Shown: positions 7,408 through 15,883 of the stretch, piece after piece
How positions within the stretch are numbered: the first letter of the stretch is position 1
Layout: each line of letters begins with the position of its first letter
Source of the DNA: Hymenobacter armeniacus
GTDB taxonomy: Bacteria > Bacteroidota > Bacteroidia > Cytophagales > Hymenobacteraceae
Assembly: GCF_014699055.1 (NCBI RefSeq)
Contig: NZ_JACXAC010000005.1
Coordinates: 124,001 to 188,000, forward strand
Length of the DNA: 64,000 bases
Direction of reading: 5' to 3'
Made by a program: the position numbers and the translations under genes
Notes under the pieces: generated by a model
Seen by the model: the letters and a program-made list of their open reading frames with translations, nothing else
Databases searched by the model: none
Told to the model about the DNA's origin: nothing

Positions 7408-9045
7408 ATGCAAAACCGCTACACCCTTTGCTTGCTGCTGATGCTCAGCGCCGGGCCCGGCCGGGCCCAGACAGAAAACGCCGCCCCCGCCGCCAATGCG
7501 ATGCCAATACCGACCCCGGCGGCAAGGCCGCAGTCGCCGCGGCAGCTCTTCCCAGGCTTGTTTGAGGCCGTACAACTGGGCCGCGTGTTCGCCGACAGCA
7601 AAACCTTTGTAGACGCCGCGCCCCAGCAGCACCCCGCTACCATTCTGGCGGCGTGGCGCCGCGAAAAAAGCCAGCCCGGCTTCGACCTGAAAGCTTTCGT
7701 AACGGCGCATTTCGACCTGCCGGCCGATGGCGGCGTGCCGTTTCGGAGCAACGTGCAGGCCGGCCTGCGCCACCACCTCGACACGCTCTGGACGGTGCTG
7801 GCCCGCCCCGCCGCCCCGGCAGTAGACGCGGCCGACTCGCTGGCGCCCTTTCGCTCGCTGCTGCCACTGCCCAAGCCCTACCTGGTGCCGGGCGGGCGCT
7901 TTCGGGAAGTGTATTACTGGGATTCGTACTTCACCATGCTGGGGCTGGCCGATGCCGGCAAAGGTCAGCTGCTGAAGGACATCACTGACAATTTTGCCTT
8001 CCTCATTGCGCGCTACGGCTTCATCCCGAACGGCAACCGCAGCTATTACCTCACCCGCTCGCAGCCGCCGTTTTTTGCCAGCATGATGCAGCTGCTGGCC
8101 CGGGAGCGCGGCAACGGCGAGCTGCTGCGCTACCGCCCCACCCTCGAAGCCGAATACCGCTACTGGATGCAGGGCGCCGAAACCCTGAAGCCCGGCACGG
8201 CCGCCCGCCGCGTGGTGCGCCTGCCGGGCGGCGACCTGCTCAACCGCTACTGGGACGACAGCGACCAGCCCCGCGAAGAATCGTACGCCGAGGACGTGGC
8301 CGCGGCCAAGCGGAGCAAGCAGCCCGCGGCGCAGTTCTACCGGCACGTGCGGGCCGCCGCGGCCTCGGGCTGGGATTTCAGCAGCCGCTGGTTTGGGCCG
8401 GCGGGTGGGCTGGGCAGCATCCAAACCACCGATGTGGTGCCCGTCGACCTCAATTGCCTGCTTTACAACCTGGAAATAACGCTGGCCGATGCCGCCCGCG
8501 TGGCCGGCCAGCCGGCCCAAGCCCGCTCGTATACCGCCAAGGCCGCCGCCCGCAAAACTGCTCTACTGGCCCTGAGCTGGGACCCTAAGGCCGGCTGGTT
8601 TCAGGACTACAACTGGCGCAAGCGGCAGCGCTCGGCCGTGCGCACGCTGGCGGGCGTGTTTCCGCTGGCGTTTGGGCTGGCTTCGGCGGAGCAGGCGAAA
8701 CGGGTAGGAACTGGGCTGAAAACCAGTTTCCTGAAAACGGGCGGCCTCGTGACTTCCCTCAGCGAAACCAAGCAGCAGTGGGATGCGCCCAACGGCTGGG
8801 CTCCGCTGCAATATCTGGCCATTGAGGGCCTCACGCGCTACCAGCAGCGCCCGCTGGCCGACACCATTGCCCGCCGCTGGGTGCGCCTCAATGCCCGCGT
8901 GTTTGGCCAAACCGGCCAGCTGCTGGAGAAGTACGACGTGCTGCACCCCAACCGCCCGGCCGGCGGCGGCGAATACCCGCTGCAGGACGGGTTCGGGTGG
9001 ACCAACGGGGTGCTCCTACGGCTGCTGAACCGGGAAAACAAGTAG
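7408..9045 (+). CDS. treA: Periplasmic trehalase (GH37)
   Basis: The enzyme hydrolyses alpha,alpha-trehalose to two glucose molecules in the periplasm. It has 545 residues from the ATG at 7408; a signal peptide (MQNRYTLCLLLMLSAGPGRAQ) makes this start preferable to the TTG 36 codons upstream. Both family signatures are present: PGGRFREVYYWDSY at about 161-174 and QWDAPNGWAP at about 457-466. The catalytic acid motif reads SGWDFSSRW, with Asp about 323. The length matches TreA. It is divergent from the blaI-like gene across the nested palindrome, so its expression may respond to that regulator. The next gene starts 117 bases downstream with no terminator seen between. Confidence 0.93.
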   Translation: MQNRYTLCLLLMLSAGPGRAQTENAAPAANAMPIPTPAARPQSPRQLFPGLFEAVQLGRVFADSKTFVDAAPQQHPATILAAWRREKSQPGFDLKAFVTAHFDLPADGGVPFRSNVQAGLRHHLDTLWTVLARPAAPAVDAADSLAPFRSLLPLPKPYLVPGGRFREVYYWDSYFTMLGLADAGKGQLLKDITDNFAFLIARYGFIPNGNRSYYLTRSQPPFFASMMQLLARERGNGELLRYRPTLEAEYRYWMQGAETLKPGTAARRVVRLPGGDLLNRYWDDSDQPREESYAEDVAAAKRSKQPAAQFYRHVRAAAASGWDFSSRWFGPAGGLGSIQTTDVVPVDLNCLLYNLEITLADAARVAGQPAQARSYTAKAAARKTALLALSWDPKAGWFQDYNWRKRQRSAVRTLAGVFPLAFGLASAEQAKRVGTGLKTSFLKTGGLVTSLSETKQQWDAPNGWAPLQYLAIEGLTRYQQRPLADTIARRWVRLNARVFGQTGQLLEKYDVLHPNRPAGGGEYPLQDGFGWTNGVLLRLLNRENK

Positions 9046-9162
9046 CGGCACTGCGGGCTAGGCTGACAGACCAGAAAAAAATTCGCCTCCCTCAGCAGCC
9101 TTTCCGGGCCGGGCCCTGTCTGCCCCAAGCCAGCGCGCTACGCGCGGGCTTACCTTGTGTGC

Positions 9163-9720
9163 ATGCCAGCTCCACCCGCTGACTTACCTGAACTGCTGGC
9201 CCGCTGCGGCCGCCACGAGCCGGCGGCCCAGCGCCAACTTTACGCCCGCTACGCCGGCCGCATGCTGGGCGTGGCGCGCCGCTACGTGACCTCGGTGGCC
9301 GAGGCCGAGGACATTCTGCAGGACGCCTTCGTGAAGGTGTTTACGCGCCTGAGCGACTTCCGGGCCGATGGCTCTTTCGAGGGCTGGGTGCGGCGCATTG
9401 TGGTCACCACGGCCATCAACCACTGGCAGAGCGGGCAGCACCGCCGCCAGCAACTGCTGCTCGACGATGTGCCCGAGCCCTTCGCGGCCGACGCCGACGC
9501 CTTCGACCGCCTGGGCGTGGCCGAAGTGCTGGCCCTGATGGAGCGCCTGCCCGACGGCTGCCGCCTCGTCCTCAACCTCTACGCCGTGGACGGCTACTCC
9601 CACGGCGAAATCGCCGAGCTGCTGGGCATTCAGGAGAGCACCTCCAAGGCCCAGCTCAGCAAGGCGCGCAAACAACTCACCCGGCTGCACCAGCAGCAGG
9701 CCAGCTACTTGAAACTATGA
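9163..9720 (+). CDS. ECF-type RNA polymerase sigma factor
   Basis: This alternative sigma factor (sigma-70 family, group 4) has 185 residues from the ATG at 9163; a GTG two codons upstream is also possible. Region 2 is seen as AEAEDILQDAFVKVF with FEGWVRRIVVTTAINHW, and region 4 as LPDGCRLVLNLYAVDGYSHG ... IAELLGIQESTSKAQLSKAR, with the classical helix-turn-helix. The stop overlaps the start of the next gene (ATGA), so sigma factor and membrane protein are translationally coupled. That is the usual layout of a sigma/anti-sigma pair, although the partner here is not a standard anti-sigma factor. Confidence 0.9.
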   Translation: MPAPPADLPELLARCGRHEPAAQRQLYARYAGRMLGVARRYVTSVAEAEDILQDAFVKVFTRLSDFRADGSFEGWVRRIVVTTAINHWQSGQHRRQQLLLDDVPEPFAADADAFDRLGVAEVLALMERLPDGCRLVLNLYAVDGYSHGEIAELLGIQESTSKAQLSKARKQLTRLHQQQASYLKL

Positions 9721-11522
9721 TGGAAGAACCGGAAGAAAACCGCCTCGACCACTCCCTGCGCGACAAATTCGAAGACTTTAGCCTGGAGCCTTCGGCCCCG
9801 GTGTGGGCCGGTATTGAGCAACGAATTGGCGCGCCCGCCCCGGCGCCGAAACGGCCGCGGCGCCCGCTGCCGTTGCCGCTGCTGTTTGGGCTAGTGGCCC
9901 TGCTGAGCGGGCTGGCGGGCTGGCTGCTGCCGCACGGGCCGGCCCGGGAACGGCAGGTAGCCGCTGTGGCTCCGGTAGCGCCGAGAGCAGGCGCAGCTGC
10001 AGCTTCGGCCGCGCAGCAACCACTGCGTCGGGCCCAAACCGCAAACGTCACAGCAACAGACGCAGCGAAACAGGAGAGCTTAGCGCAGCCGACTTCAATG
10101 GCAGCGCTCGAGGTGGCGAATGGCACCGTTACCACTTCGGCCACCACCCGCTTTGGGGCGGCACGGGGCCGCGGGTATTCCACTTCTTCATCTCTCGCTG
10201 CGCAGCCCTACACTCGTCGTTCTGTTCCGACGGCCAACATTCCGGGTGCCCTCGCCACCGACCGCCAGCTCATGGGGCCGCCCGTTGCCATTGCCCGACG
10301 CGACTCCGCAGCGCCACGCGAAACCGCTGTTGCTCGCGCAGCTGCCGCAGGCGCTGCGCTGGTCGCCATAGCCGACTCCACGCCCGCCACGTTGCGCCCT
10401 CTGGCCGCGCTGGAGCGGCAGGTGCTGGTGCAATTGCCCAGCACCGCCACGCTGCAGCCGGGCACGCCCCCCGCCGGCAGCCGCGCCGCCCTGCTGCTGA
10501 GCCTGCGCGCCGAACGGGCCGAGCTCCTGCGCCTGCAGCGCCGCACCGACAGCACGCTGCTGGCCCTGGGCGACCTGCCCGGCGCGCCCAAAGCCGACGT
10601 GGCCGCCGCCAGCCCCGCTCCCGCCGACACGGCCCGCCCGCGCCCCCTGGCCCACCGGTGGAGCCTGCTGCTGACGGCCACACCCGAGCAAAATACCCTC
10701 GGCCTGCAAGGCCCCGAAGGCGACAGCCTTACGGCCCTGCGCCGCAACCACGAAACCGGCCGCGCCGGCCTCAGCGCGGCCCTGCTGGCCGAATACCGCC
10801 TTACGCCGCGCCTGAGCGTGGGCGGCGGCGTGGGCTTCAGCACCTTCGGCGCCAACCTGCGCATCACCACCAAAAACACCGAGGTGCTGGTGAAATACGA
10901 CACGACTACCACGCGCACCACCACGTTCTTCACGTCCACCAACCGGACGTATTCGGTGCGAATCATTCAGATTCCGCAGCTGAACCCGGTGTTCAACCCC
11001 AGCGGCCAAGTCATCAGCTACGACACGGTGTATGTGCCGCGGCAGGACACGGTGTTCACCACTACAGTGCAGCGCGACAGTACCCACGCCGTGCGCCGCA
11101 CCATCACGCCTCTTATCAGCAAGAAGGAAACGCTTAGCTCCAAGCTGCTGCAGCCCAACTACCGCTTTTTCACGGTGCCGGTGCTGCTGCGCTACCGCCT
11201 CACGCCGGGCACGGGCCGCTGGTGGGCCGACGTATCGGCCGGCGCGCAGCTGCAGTTTTTCCTGGGCGGCACGCAGGTGGTGACCGACGACGGCGAGACC
11301 TTCCGCTCCGAAACCATCAGGGCGGGCGAAGGTCCTTTCCGGCGGCTAAACGTGGCGCTGTCGGGCTCGCTGGCCCTGAATTATGCCCTCACCAACCGCC
11401 TCAGCGTGAGCGTAGCGCCCAGCCTGCGCTGGCAGGCGCTGTCGCTCTACAAGCCCGAAACCGGCCTGCGGCAGCAGCCCACGGCCACGGGCCTGATGTT
11501 TGGGGTGCGGTTTGGGCTGTAA
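9717..11522 (+). CDS. Sigma-coupled membrane protein: cytoplasmic head, one helix, long linker, beta-barrel-like domain
   Basis: The product has 601 residues (ATG at 9717; a second ATG at 9720). The first about 50 residues are acidic and hydrophilic (LRDKFEDFSLEP, VWAGIEQRIG), a pattern common in cytoplasmic anti-sigma heads of this phylum. One hydrophobic helix follows (LPLLFGLVALLSGLAGWLLP, about 60-82), then about 200 residues of Ala/Pro/Arg-rich linker. The C-terminal about 290 residues alternate hydrophobic and polar residues and carry AALLAEYRLTPRLSVGGGVG and LRYRLTPGTGRWW, as in outer-membrane beta-barrel proteins (OMP_b-brl type). I infer a sigma-regulatory protein that could reach from the inner to the outer membrane. 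The barrel could instead be a soluble periplasmic beta domain. Confidence 0.7.
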   Translation: MMEEPEENRLDHSLRDKFEDFSLEPSAPVWAGIEQRIGAPAPAPKRPRRPLPLPLLFGLVALLSGLAGWLLPHGPARERQVAAVAPVAPRAGAAAASAAQQPLRRAQTANVTATDAAKQESLAQPTSMAALEVANGTVTTSATTRFGAARGRGYSTSSSLAAQPYTRRSVPTANIPGALATDRQLMGPPVAIARRDSAAPRETAVARAAAAGAALVAIADSTPATLRPLAALERQVLVQLPSTATLQPGTPPAGSRAALLLSLRAERAELLRLQRRTDSTLLALGDLPGAPKADVAAASPAPADTARPRPLAHRWSLLLTATPEQNTLGLQGPEGDSLTALRRNHETGRAGLSAALLAEYRLTPRLSVGGGVGFSTFGANLRITTKNTEVLVKYDTTTTRTTTFFTSTNRTYSVRIIQIPQLNPVFNPSGQVISYDTVYVPRQDTVFTTTVQRDSTHAVRRTITPLISKKETLSSKLLQPNYRFFTVPVLLRYRLTPGTGRWWADVSAGAQLQFFLGGTQVVTDDGETFRSETIRAGEGPFRRLNVALSGSLALNYALTNRLSVSVAPSLRWQALSLYKPETGLRQQPTATGLMFGVRFGL

Positions 11523-11656
11523 ATAATTATTTTCAGCTAGCCAGCAGCCTTTCATTGGCGGGGCTGGTCTGAACCACAGAAACGGTAGCCCTGCAGCCCG
11601 GCCGGGCGGTGGCTACGGTTTTGGCTGCTTTTCCTCCATTTCTTTTCCCATTTCTG

Positions 11657-14524
11657 ATGAAAATGTACCGTCTACTCTTCCTGGTGGGGGTGTTGGTGCT
11701 GGGCGTGCTGCGCGCCGCCCAGGCCCAATACGCCACGTGGTCGCGGCCGCTGTCGCCGGTGGCCCAGTCCTCGCGCTCCGTCACCGATGCCGCCGGCAAC
11801 ACGTATGTGGCGGGCTCTTACCGAGCCACCTTCACCATTGGGGCCTCCACGTTGGCCGGCCCCGCCGCCGCGGGCGACTTCAGCAACGTCTACCTGGCCA
11901 AGATTGACGCGCAGGGCGTGGTGCAATGGGCCATTGGCGGCGCCAGCATCCGCTCCGATGAGGTGCGGGGCTTGGCCTTAGCGCCCAACGGCACCGTGCA
12001 CGTGGCCTTCCGCGGAGGGCTCGACTCGCTGGGCCAGACCCAGGGCACCAATTACCCCTTCATGTTTGGCAACCAGACGCTGCCCACCGGCGGCACCGTA
12101 CTGGCCACGGTGAGCCCCACGGGTACGCTGGGCACCCTCACCTACCTGCACCAAGGCGGCGGAAACGCCGAAATAACGGGGATGGCCGCCGACGCGACCG
12201 GCAACACGCTGCTGAGCGTGGCGGGCTACTTCGGCTCCCAATTTGCCAGTTATACCTTTCCCAGGGTCGCAACCGGCTTCACCTACAGCTCGGCTATCTT
12301 CCGGGCAAATGCCAACGGGGCAGTGGCCTTGGTGCGCGGCGTGGTACCCACCACGGCCATTCAAGGCAGCAATTACCTCCGGCTGGAAGACTTGGCCGTC
12401 GACGCCGCTGGCGACCTCTACTGCGTGGGCTCGCTGCAAGGCGAGGCGGCGCTTGGCGGCACCCCCGGCGTAACCCTAGCCGCCTCCGGTAACGGGACGG
12501 CCGCCTTTGCGGTGAAATTTTCATCGACCGGCGTGGCGCAGTGGGGCCTGACAAATGCTTATACGAACGGCAGCGTTGGCAACGCCACGGGGGTGAGCGT
12601 GGCCCTGGCGCCCACTGGAGAGGTATATGTGGCCGGCAATGCGGGCTCGAACAACGTATTGTTTGGCAGCCTGGCCGCAGGTACCGCCGGGGGCTTCGTG
12701 GTGAAGCTGTCGGCATCCGGTGCTCCGCTGTGGGTGCGGGCGGCACAGGCCAGCACTTTCGATGGCACCAAAACGGCGGTGCACCTGGCCGTGGATGCGG
12801 CCGGCAACGTGTACAAGAGCGGTATTCTCAACCGGGCCAGCGCAGCCTTCGGCAACAACGTCACCATCAACTACCCGATGACTTCCACCTCGCAAAGCTC
12901 ACCGAACACGTTTTACGTGGTGAGCTACGACCCCGCCGGCACCGCCCGCTGGGCTCGCACCATCGACGGCATCCTGCGGACCACGGCGGCAGACTCTTCT
13001 TTCTCCAACCACTCCGCCACGGGCTTGGGCGCCGATGCCAGCGGCAATGTGTACGTACTGAATTACAAGACACCCGGCTTTGGCAGGCAGCGCGCCCAGC
13101 TAGTCATCAACGGCCACATTCTGGGCGAGGGCAATACCCTGCTGCGCCTGAGCCCGGCCAGCCGCCTGAGCGGCACGCTCTACATCGACCAGAACAACAA
13201 CGGCGTACGCGACGCGGGCGAAATCCCGTTCCCCTACCCGCAAATCATCACCGACCTGACCCAGGCCACCAGCTTTTCCAGTGAGCCCGGCACGGGCCAG
13301 TACAGCTTCTACGGCCTGCCCGGCACGGCCTACGCCGTCACGGTGCCCGCGCCACACCCCTACTACACGCTGCACGCGCCCACGCTGCTGGCGGGCACCT
13401 TCCCGGCGCTGGGCCAGGCCGTGACTGGCCAGGACTTTGGGTTGGTGCCGAACGATAACCAGTTGGATGTGCGCGTGACGCTCACGCCCTACGGCCCTGT
13501 GCGGCCGGGCTTCACCACGCGCTACCGCCTCACGCTCGAAAATATTGGCACCACCGTGGCCAGTGGCACCGCCAGCGTAACGCTCGACAGCCGCATTACC
13601 TACGTGGGCAGCGCGCCCGCTGGCGCCCGCAGCGGCCAGGTGGTGACCTGGACTTACACGAATCTGGCCCCGTTTGCCCGCCTCGATTACGACGTGACGC
13701 TGAGCCTGGCCGTGAACACCGTGCTGGGCACGCAACTGAGCTCGGTGGCCAACGCCGCGCTGCCCGGCGACGTGGACCCGAGCAACAACACCGCCACCGC
13801 CGCCCAAACGGTGACGGGTTCGCTCGACCCGAACGACATCACGGTAAACTACTCCCACCTGACGCCCGCCCAGGTGGCCGTTGGCCTGCCGCTCGACTAC
13901 ACCATTCGCTTCCAGAACATGGGCACCGACACGGCTTTCACCGTCGTCATCTCGGATGCCCTCGACGCCGCGCGCCTCAACCTGGGCACCATGGAGCTGG
14001 TGGCGCAGTCGCACAACTGCCTCTGGAGCCTCACCAACCGCGGCCTGCTCACGGTGCGCTTCCTCAACATCAAGCTGCCCCACCGCAACCAGGACGTCAT
14101 TCGCTCGCAGGGGTTTGTGCGCTTCCGGGTGCGGCCCCGCGCCACCCTGGCCGTGGGCGACGTGGTGCCCAACGAAGCCGACATTTTCTTTGACTTTAAC
14201 GCGCCGGTGCGCACCAACACGGCCACCACTACCGTGATGCTGGCCTCGGCCGCCGTGGCGCGCCACGACGCCGCGGCCTGGAACGCCTACCCCAACCCCG
14301 CCACCGACGCCGTGACCATCTCGGCCGACCTGGCCACCGGCGGCCGCGTGCGCCTCGATTTGCTCGATGCCCTGGGCCGCACCGTGCGCCAGCAAACCCT
14401 AACGGCGCCCGCAGGTGCCCTTCGCCAGGCCCTCGACCTGCGCGGGCTGGCCCCGGGCCTCTACGTGCTGCGCCTCACGCCGCCCAGCGGCCCGGCCAGC
14501 ACCCAGCAGCTGGTGCGCGAGTAA
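11657..14524 (+). CDS. Secreted beta-propeller-type protein with type IX sorting domain
   Basis: The product has 955 residues. The start is the ATG at 11657, which gives a signal peptide (MKMYRLLFLVGVLVLGV ... AQA). Residues about 30-480 consist of SBBP-like repeats (VTDAAGNTYVAGSY, VDAAGNVYKSG, ADASGNVYVLN). An SdrD-like segment (LYIDQNNNGVRDAGEIPFPY) begins near 505. A DUF11/CARDB-like domain follows (about 600-720), then a region starting SLDPNDITVNYSHLTPAQVA (about 724-870) resembling DUF7619 of Bacteroidota surface proteins. The last about 80 residues are a T9SS type A sorting domain (AYPNPATDAVTI ... GLAPGLYVLRL). The protein is therefore probably delivered to the surface by the type IX system. 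A terminator follows. The ligand or substrate is unknown. Confidence 0.85.
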   Translation: MKMYRLLFLVGVLVLGVLRAAQAQYATWSRPLSPVAQSSRSVTDAAGNTYVAGSYRATFTIGASTLAGPAAAGDFSNVYLAKIDAQGVVQWAIGGASIRSDEVRGLALAPNGTVHVAFRGGLDSLGQTQGTNYPFMFGNQTLPTGGTVLATVSPTGTLGTLTYLHQGGGNAEITGMAADATGNTLLSVAGYFGSQFASYTFPRVATGFTYSSAIFRANANGAVALVRGVVPTTAIQGSNYLRLEDLAVDAAGDLYCVGSLQGEAALGGTPGVTLAASGNGTAAFAVKFSSTGVAQWGLTNAYTNGSVGNATGVSVALAPTGEVYVAGNAGSNNVLFGSLAAGTAGGFVVKLSASGAPLWVRAAQASTFDGTKTAVHLAVDAAGNVYKSGILNRASAAFGNNVTINYPMTSTSQSSPNTFYVVSYDPAGTARWARTIDGILRTTAADSSFSNHSATGLGADASGNVYVLNYKTPGFGRQRAQLVINGHILGEGNTLLRLSPASRLSGTLYIDQNNNGVRDAGEIPFPYPQIITDLTQATSFSSEPGTGQYSFYGLPGTAYAVTVPAPHPYYTLHAPTLLAGTFPALGQAVTGQDFGLVPNDNQLDVRVTLTPYGPVRPGFTTRYRLTLENIGTTVASGTASVTLDSRITYVGSAPAGARSGQVVTWTYTNLAPFARLDYDVTLSLAVNTVLGTQLSSVANAALPGDVDPSNNTATAAQTVTGSLDPNDITVNYSHLTPAQVAVGLPLDYTIRFQNMGTDTAFTVVISDALDAARLNLGTMELVAQSHNCLWSLTNRGLLTVRFLNIKLPHRNQDVIRSQGFVRFRVRPRATLAVGDVVPNEADIFFDFNAPVRTNTATTTVMLASAAVARHDAAAWNAYPNPATDAVTISADLATGGRVRLDLLDALGRTVRQQTLTAPAGALRQALDLRGLAPGLYVLRLTPPSGPASTQQLVRE

Positions 14525-14550
14525 GCGTTGTAGCTTTTTTCTGGCCACGA

Positions 14551-14584
14551 AGCCGGGTTGCCCACTGGGCGGCCCGGCTTTTTT
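14551..14584 (+). terminator. Intrinsic terminator after the type IX-sorted protein gene
   Basis: The stem AGCCGGG/CCCGGCT has an inner GCCC-act-GGGC continuation and is followed by a six-T run, 27 bases after the stop codon. Confidence 0.8.
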
Positions 14585-14802
14585 GCGTGGCCGCCACGGC
14601 CGGGTTGGTCGACTTTGGGGAACGGCTGGTCTGGTAAAAGCGCCGCCTCGTCGGGGCCGGGAGCGGCGGGCCACGGTGGGGACTGAAAGTGGGCGCGGGT
14701 TTGGCACGGTTTTGTAATACCCCTTGTCATCGGCCACCTCGCCGGGCCAGCGCCCGGGCTTGCAGCGAGGCCGGTTTCTTTCACCCACTCAACCTTCTGG
14801 TT

Positions 14803-15630
14803 ATGAAATTTTCACGCCTTTCGGGCGGCCTGGCCGCGGCTTGCCTTTTGATTTCTGCTTTTGCCGGTTCGGCCTCGGCCCAGCAAGTGTACCGCGACGC
14901 CTACGGCAACCCCAAAGCCGCTCCTTCGACGCGGCCCATGGGCAGCAGCGGCGCACACAAAGCCACGGCGCCCAGCTATTCGCGCCAGCCGTCGTATTCG
15001 GCCCCGGCCAGCAGCAATTCCGCCGTGCGTTTCGGTTTCCGGGGCGGCCTGAACGTTTCTGATATTCAGGGCGACGCCGTGAAGACGTTCACCGACCTGG
15101 CCGGCTACGCCCCCGATGGCGCCATCACCAAGCAGATGCGGCCCGGCTTCTACGCCGGCATCTATGCCACGCTGCCGCTGGGCACCAGCTTCGCCATCGA
15201 GCCCGGCATCAACTATTCCGAAAAAGGCGTCGTGCTGCGCGGCACCCTGCCCTTCCCCGCCCTCGATTTCCTGAACGCCAACGTGACCGGCACCGCCCGC
15301 CTGGCCTACATCGACGTGCCGGTGCTGGCCAAGGTGTTTGTGACGCCGGGCTTCTACCTCTACGCCGGCCCTCAGGCCTCATTCCTGGTGAATGGCAAAG
15401 CCCGTGTGGAAGCCGGCGCCCTGGGCTTCACCGCCTACAAGCAGGACTTCGACGTCTCGAATCAGCTGCGCAAAGTCGATTTCTCGGCCGCCGCCGGCCT
15501 GGGCTACCAGTTTGAAAACGGCCTGGGCCTGAGCGCCGGCTACGACTACGGCCTCACCTCGCTCGACGCCAACAACCGCTTTGACGCCCAGAACCGCGTC
15601 ATCAAAGCCGGCCTGAACTACTCCTTCTAA
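14803..15630 (+). CDS. Outer-membrane beta-barrel protein (porin-like)
   Basis: The product has 275 residues from the ATG at 14803. A signal peptide (MKFSRLSGGLAAACLLI ... ASAQ) is followed by a Ser/Pro-rich spacer and then a beta-barrel of the OMP_b-brl_2 type, seen as RFGFRGGLNVSDIQGD, PGFYAGIYATLPLGTSF, AIEPGINYSEKG, YIDVPVLAKVFVTPG, FYLYAGPQASFLVNG and the final strand NRVIKAGLNYSF ending in phenylalanine, as expected of an outer-membrane barrel. Such proteins are abundant in Bacteroidota and mostly of unknown role. The gene is monocistronic, bounded by terminators at 14551 and 15707. Confidence 0.85.
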   Translation: MKFSRLSGGLAAACLLISAFAGSASAQQVYRDAYGNPKAAPSTRPMGSSGAHKATAPSYSRQPSYSAPASSNSAVRFGFRGGLNVSDIQGDAVKTFTDLAGYAPDGAITKQMRPGFYAGIYATLPLGTSFAIEPGINYSEKGVVLRGTLPFPALDFLNANVTGTARLAYIDVPVLAKVFVTPGFYLYAGPQASFLVNGKARVEAGALGFTAYKQDFDVSNQLRKVDFSAAAGLGYQFENGLGLSAGYDYGLTSLDANNRFDAQNRVIKAGLNYSF

Positions 15631-15706
15631 CGCGGACTAGCCGCCATCCTATTCCGCTTATATAGTTTCGTTTATTGCTCGGGTAAGCATCCGAAATAGG
15701 TTATAA

Positions 15707-15738
15707 AAAAGGCCCCGTCGAATATCGGCGGGGCCTTT
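15707..15738. terminator. Bidirectional intrinsic terminator
   Basis: The stem AAAGGCCCCGtCG/CGgCGGGGCCTTT with loop AATAT has A and T tracts on both sides. It lies between the convergent barrel gene (+) and vWA gene (-). Confidence 0.8.
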
Positions 15739-15768
15739 CTGGTGTTATAAGTCATCCGTCATGCTACG

Positions 15769-15859
15769 CCTGTCATCCTGAGCGCCGCGAAGGACCTTCT
15801 CACGTCCGAACAAACTGTTCAGCGGTGAGAAGGTCCTTCGCGGCGCTCAGGATGACAGG
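15769..15859. repeat. Perfect 35-bp inverted repeat (GTCATCCTGAGC type)
   Basis: The arms 15769-15803 and 15825-15859 are perfect reverse complements (core GTCATCCTGAGCGCCGCGAA) around a 21-base loop. This is a REP-like palindromic element between the ends of two convergent genes. A degenerate relative is at 23260-23296. Confidence 0.85.
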
Positions 15860-15883
15860 TGGTTTGCGGCCATCGCCTTCCCT

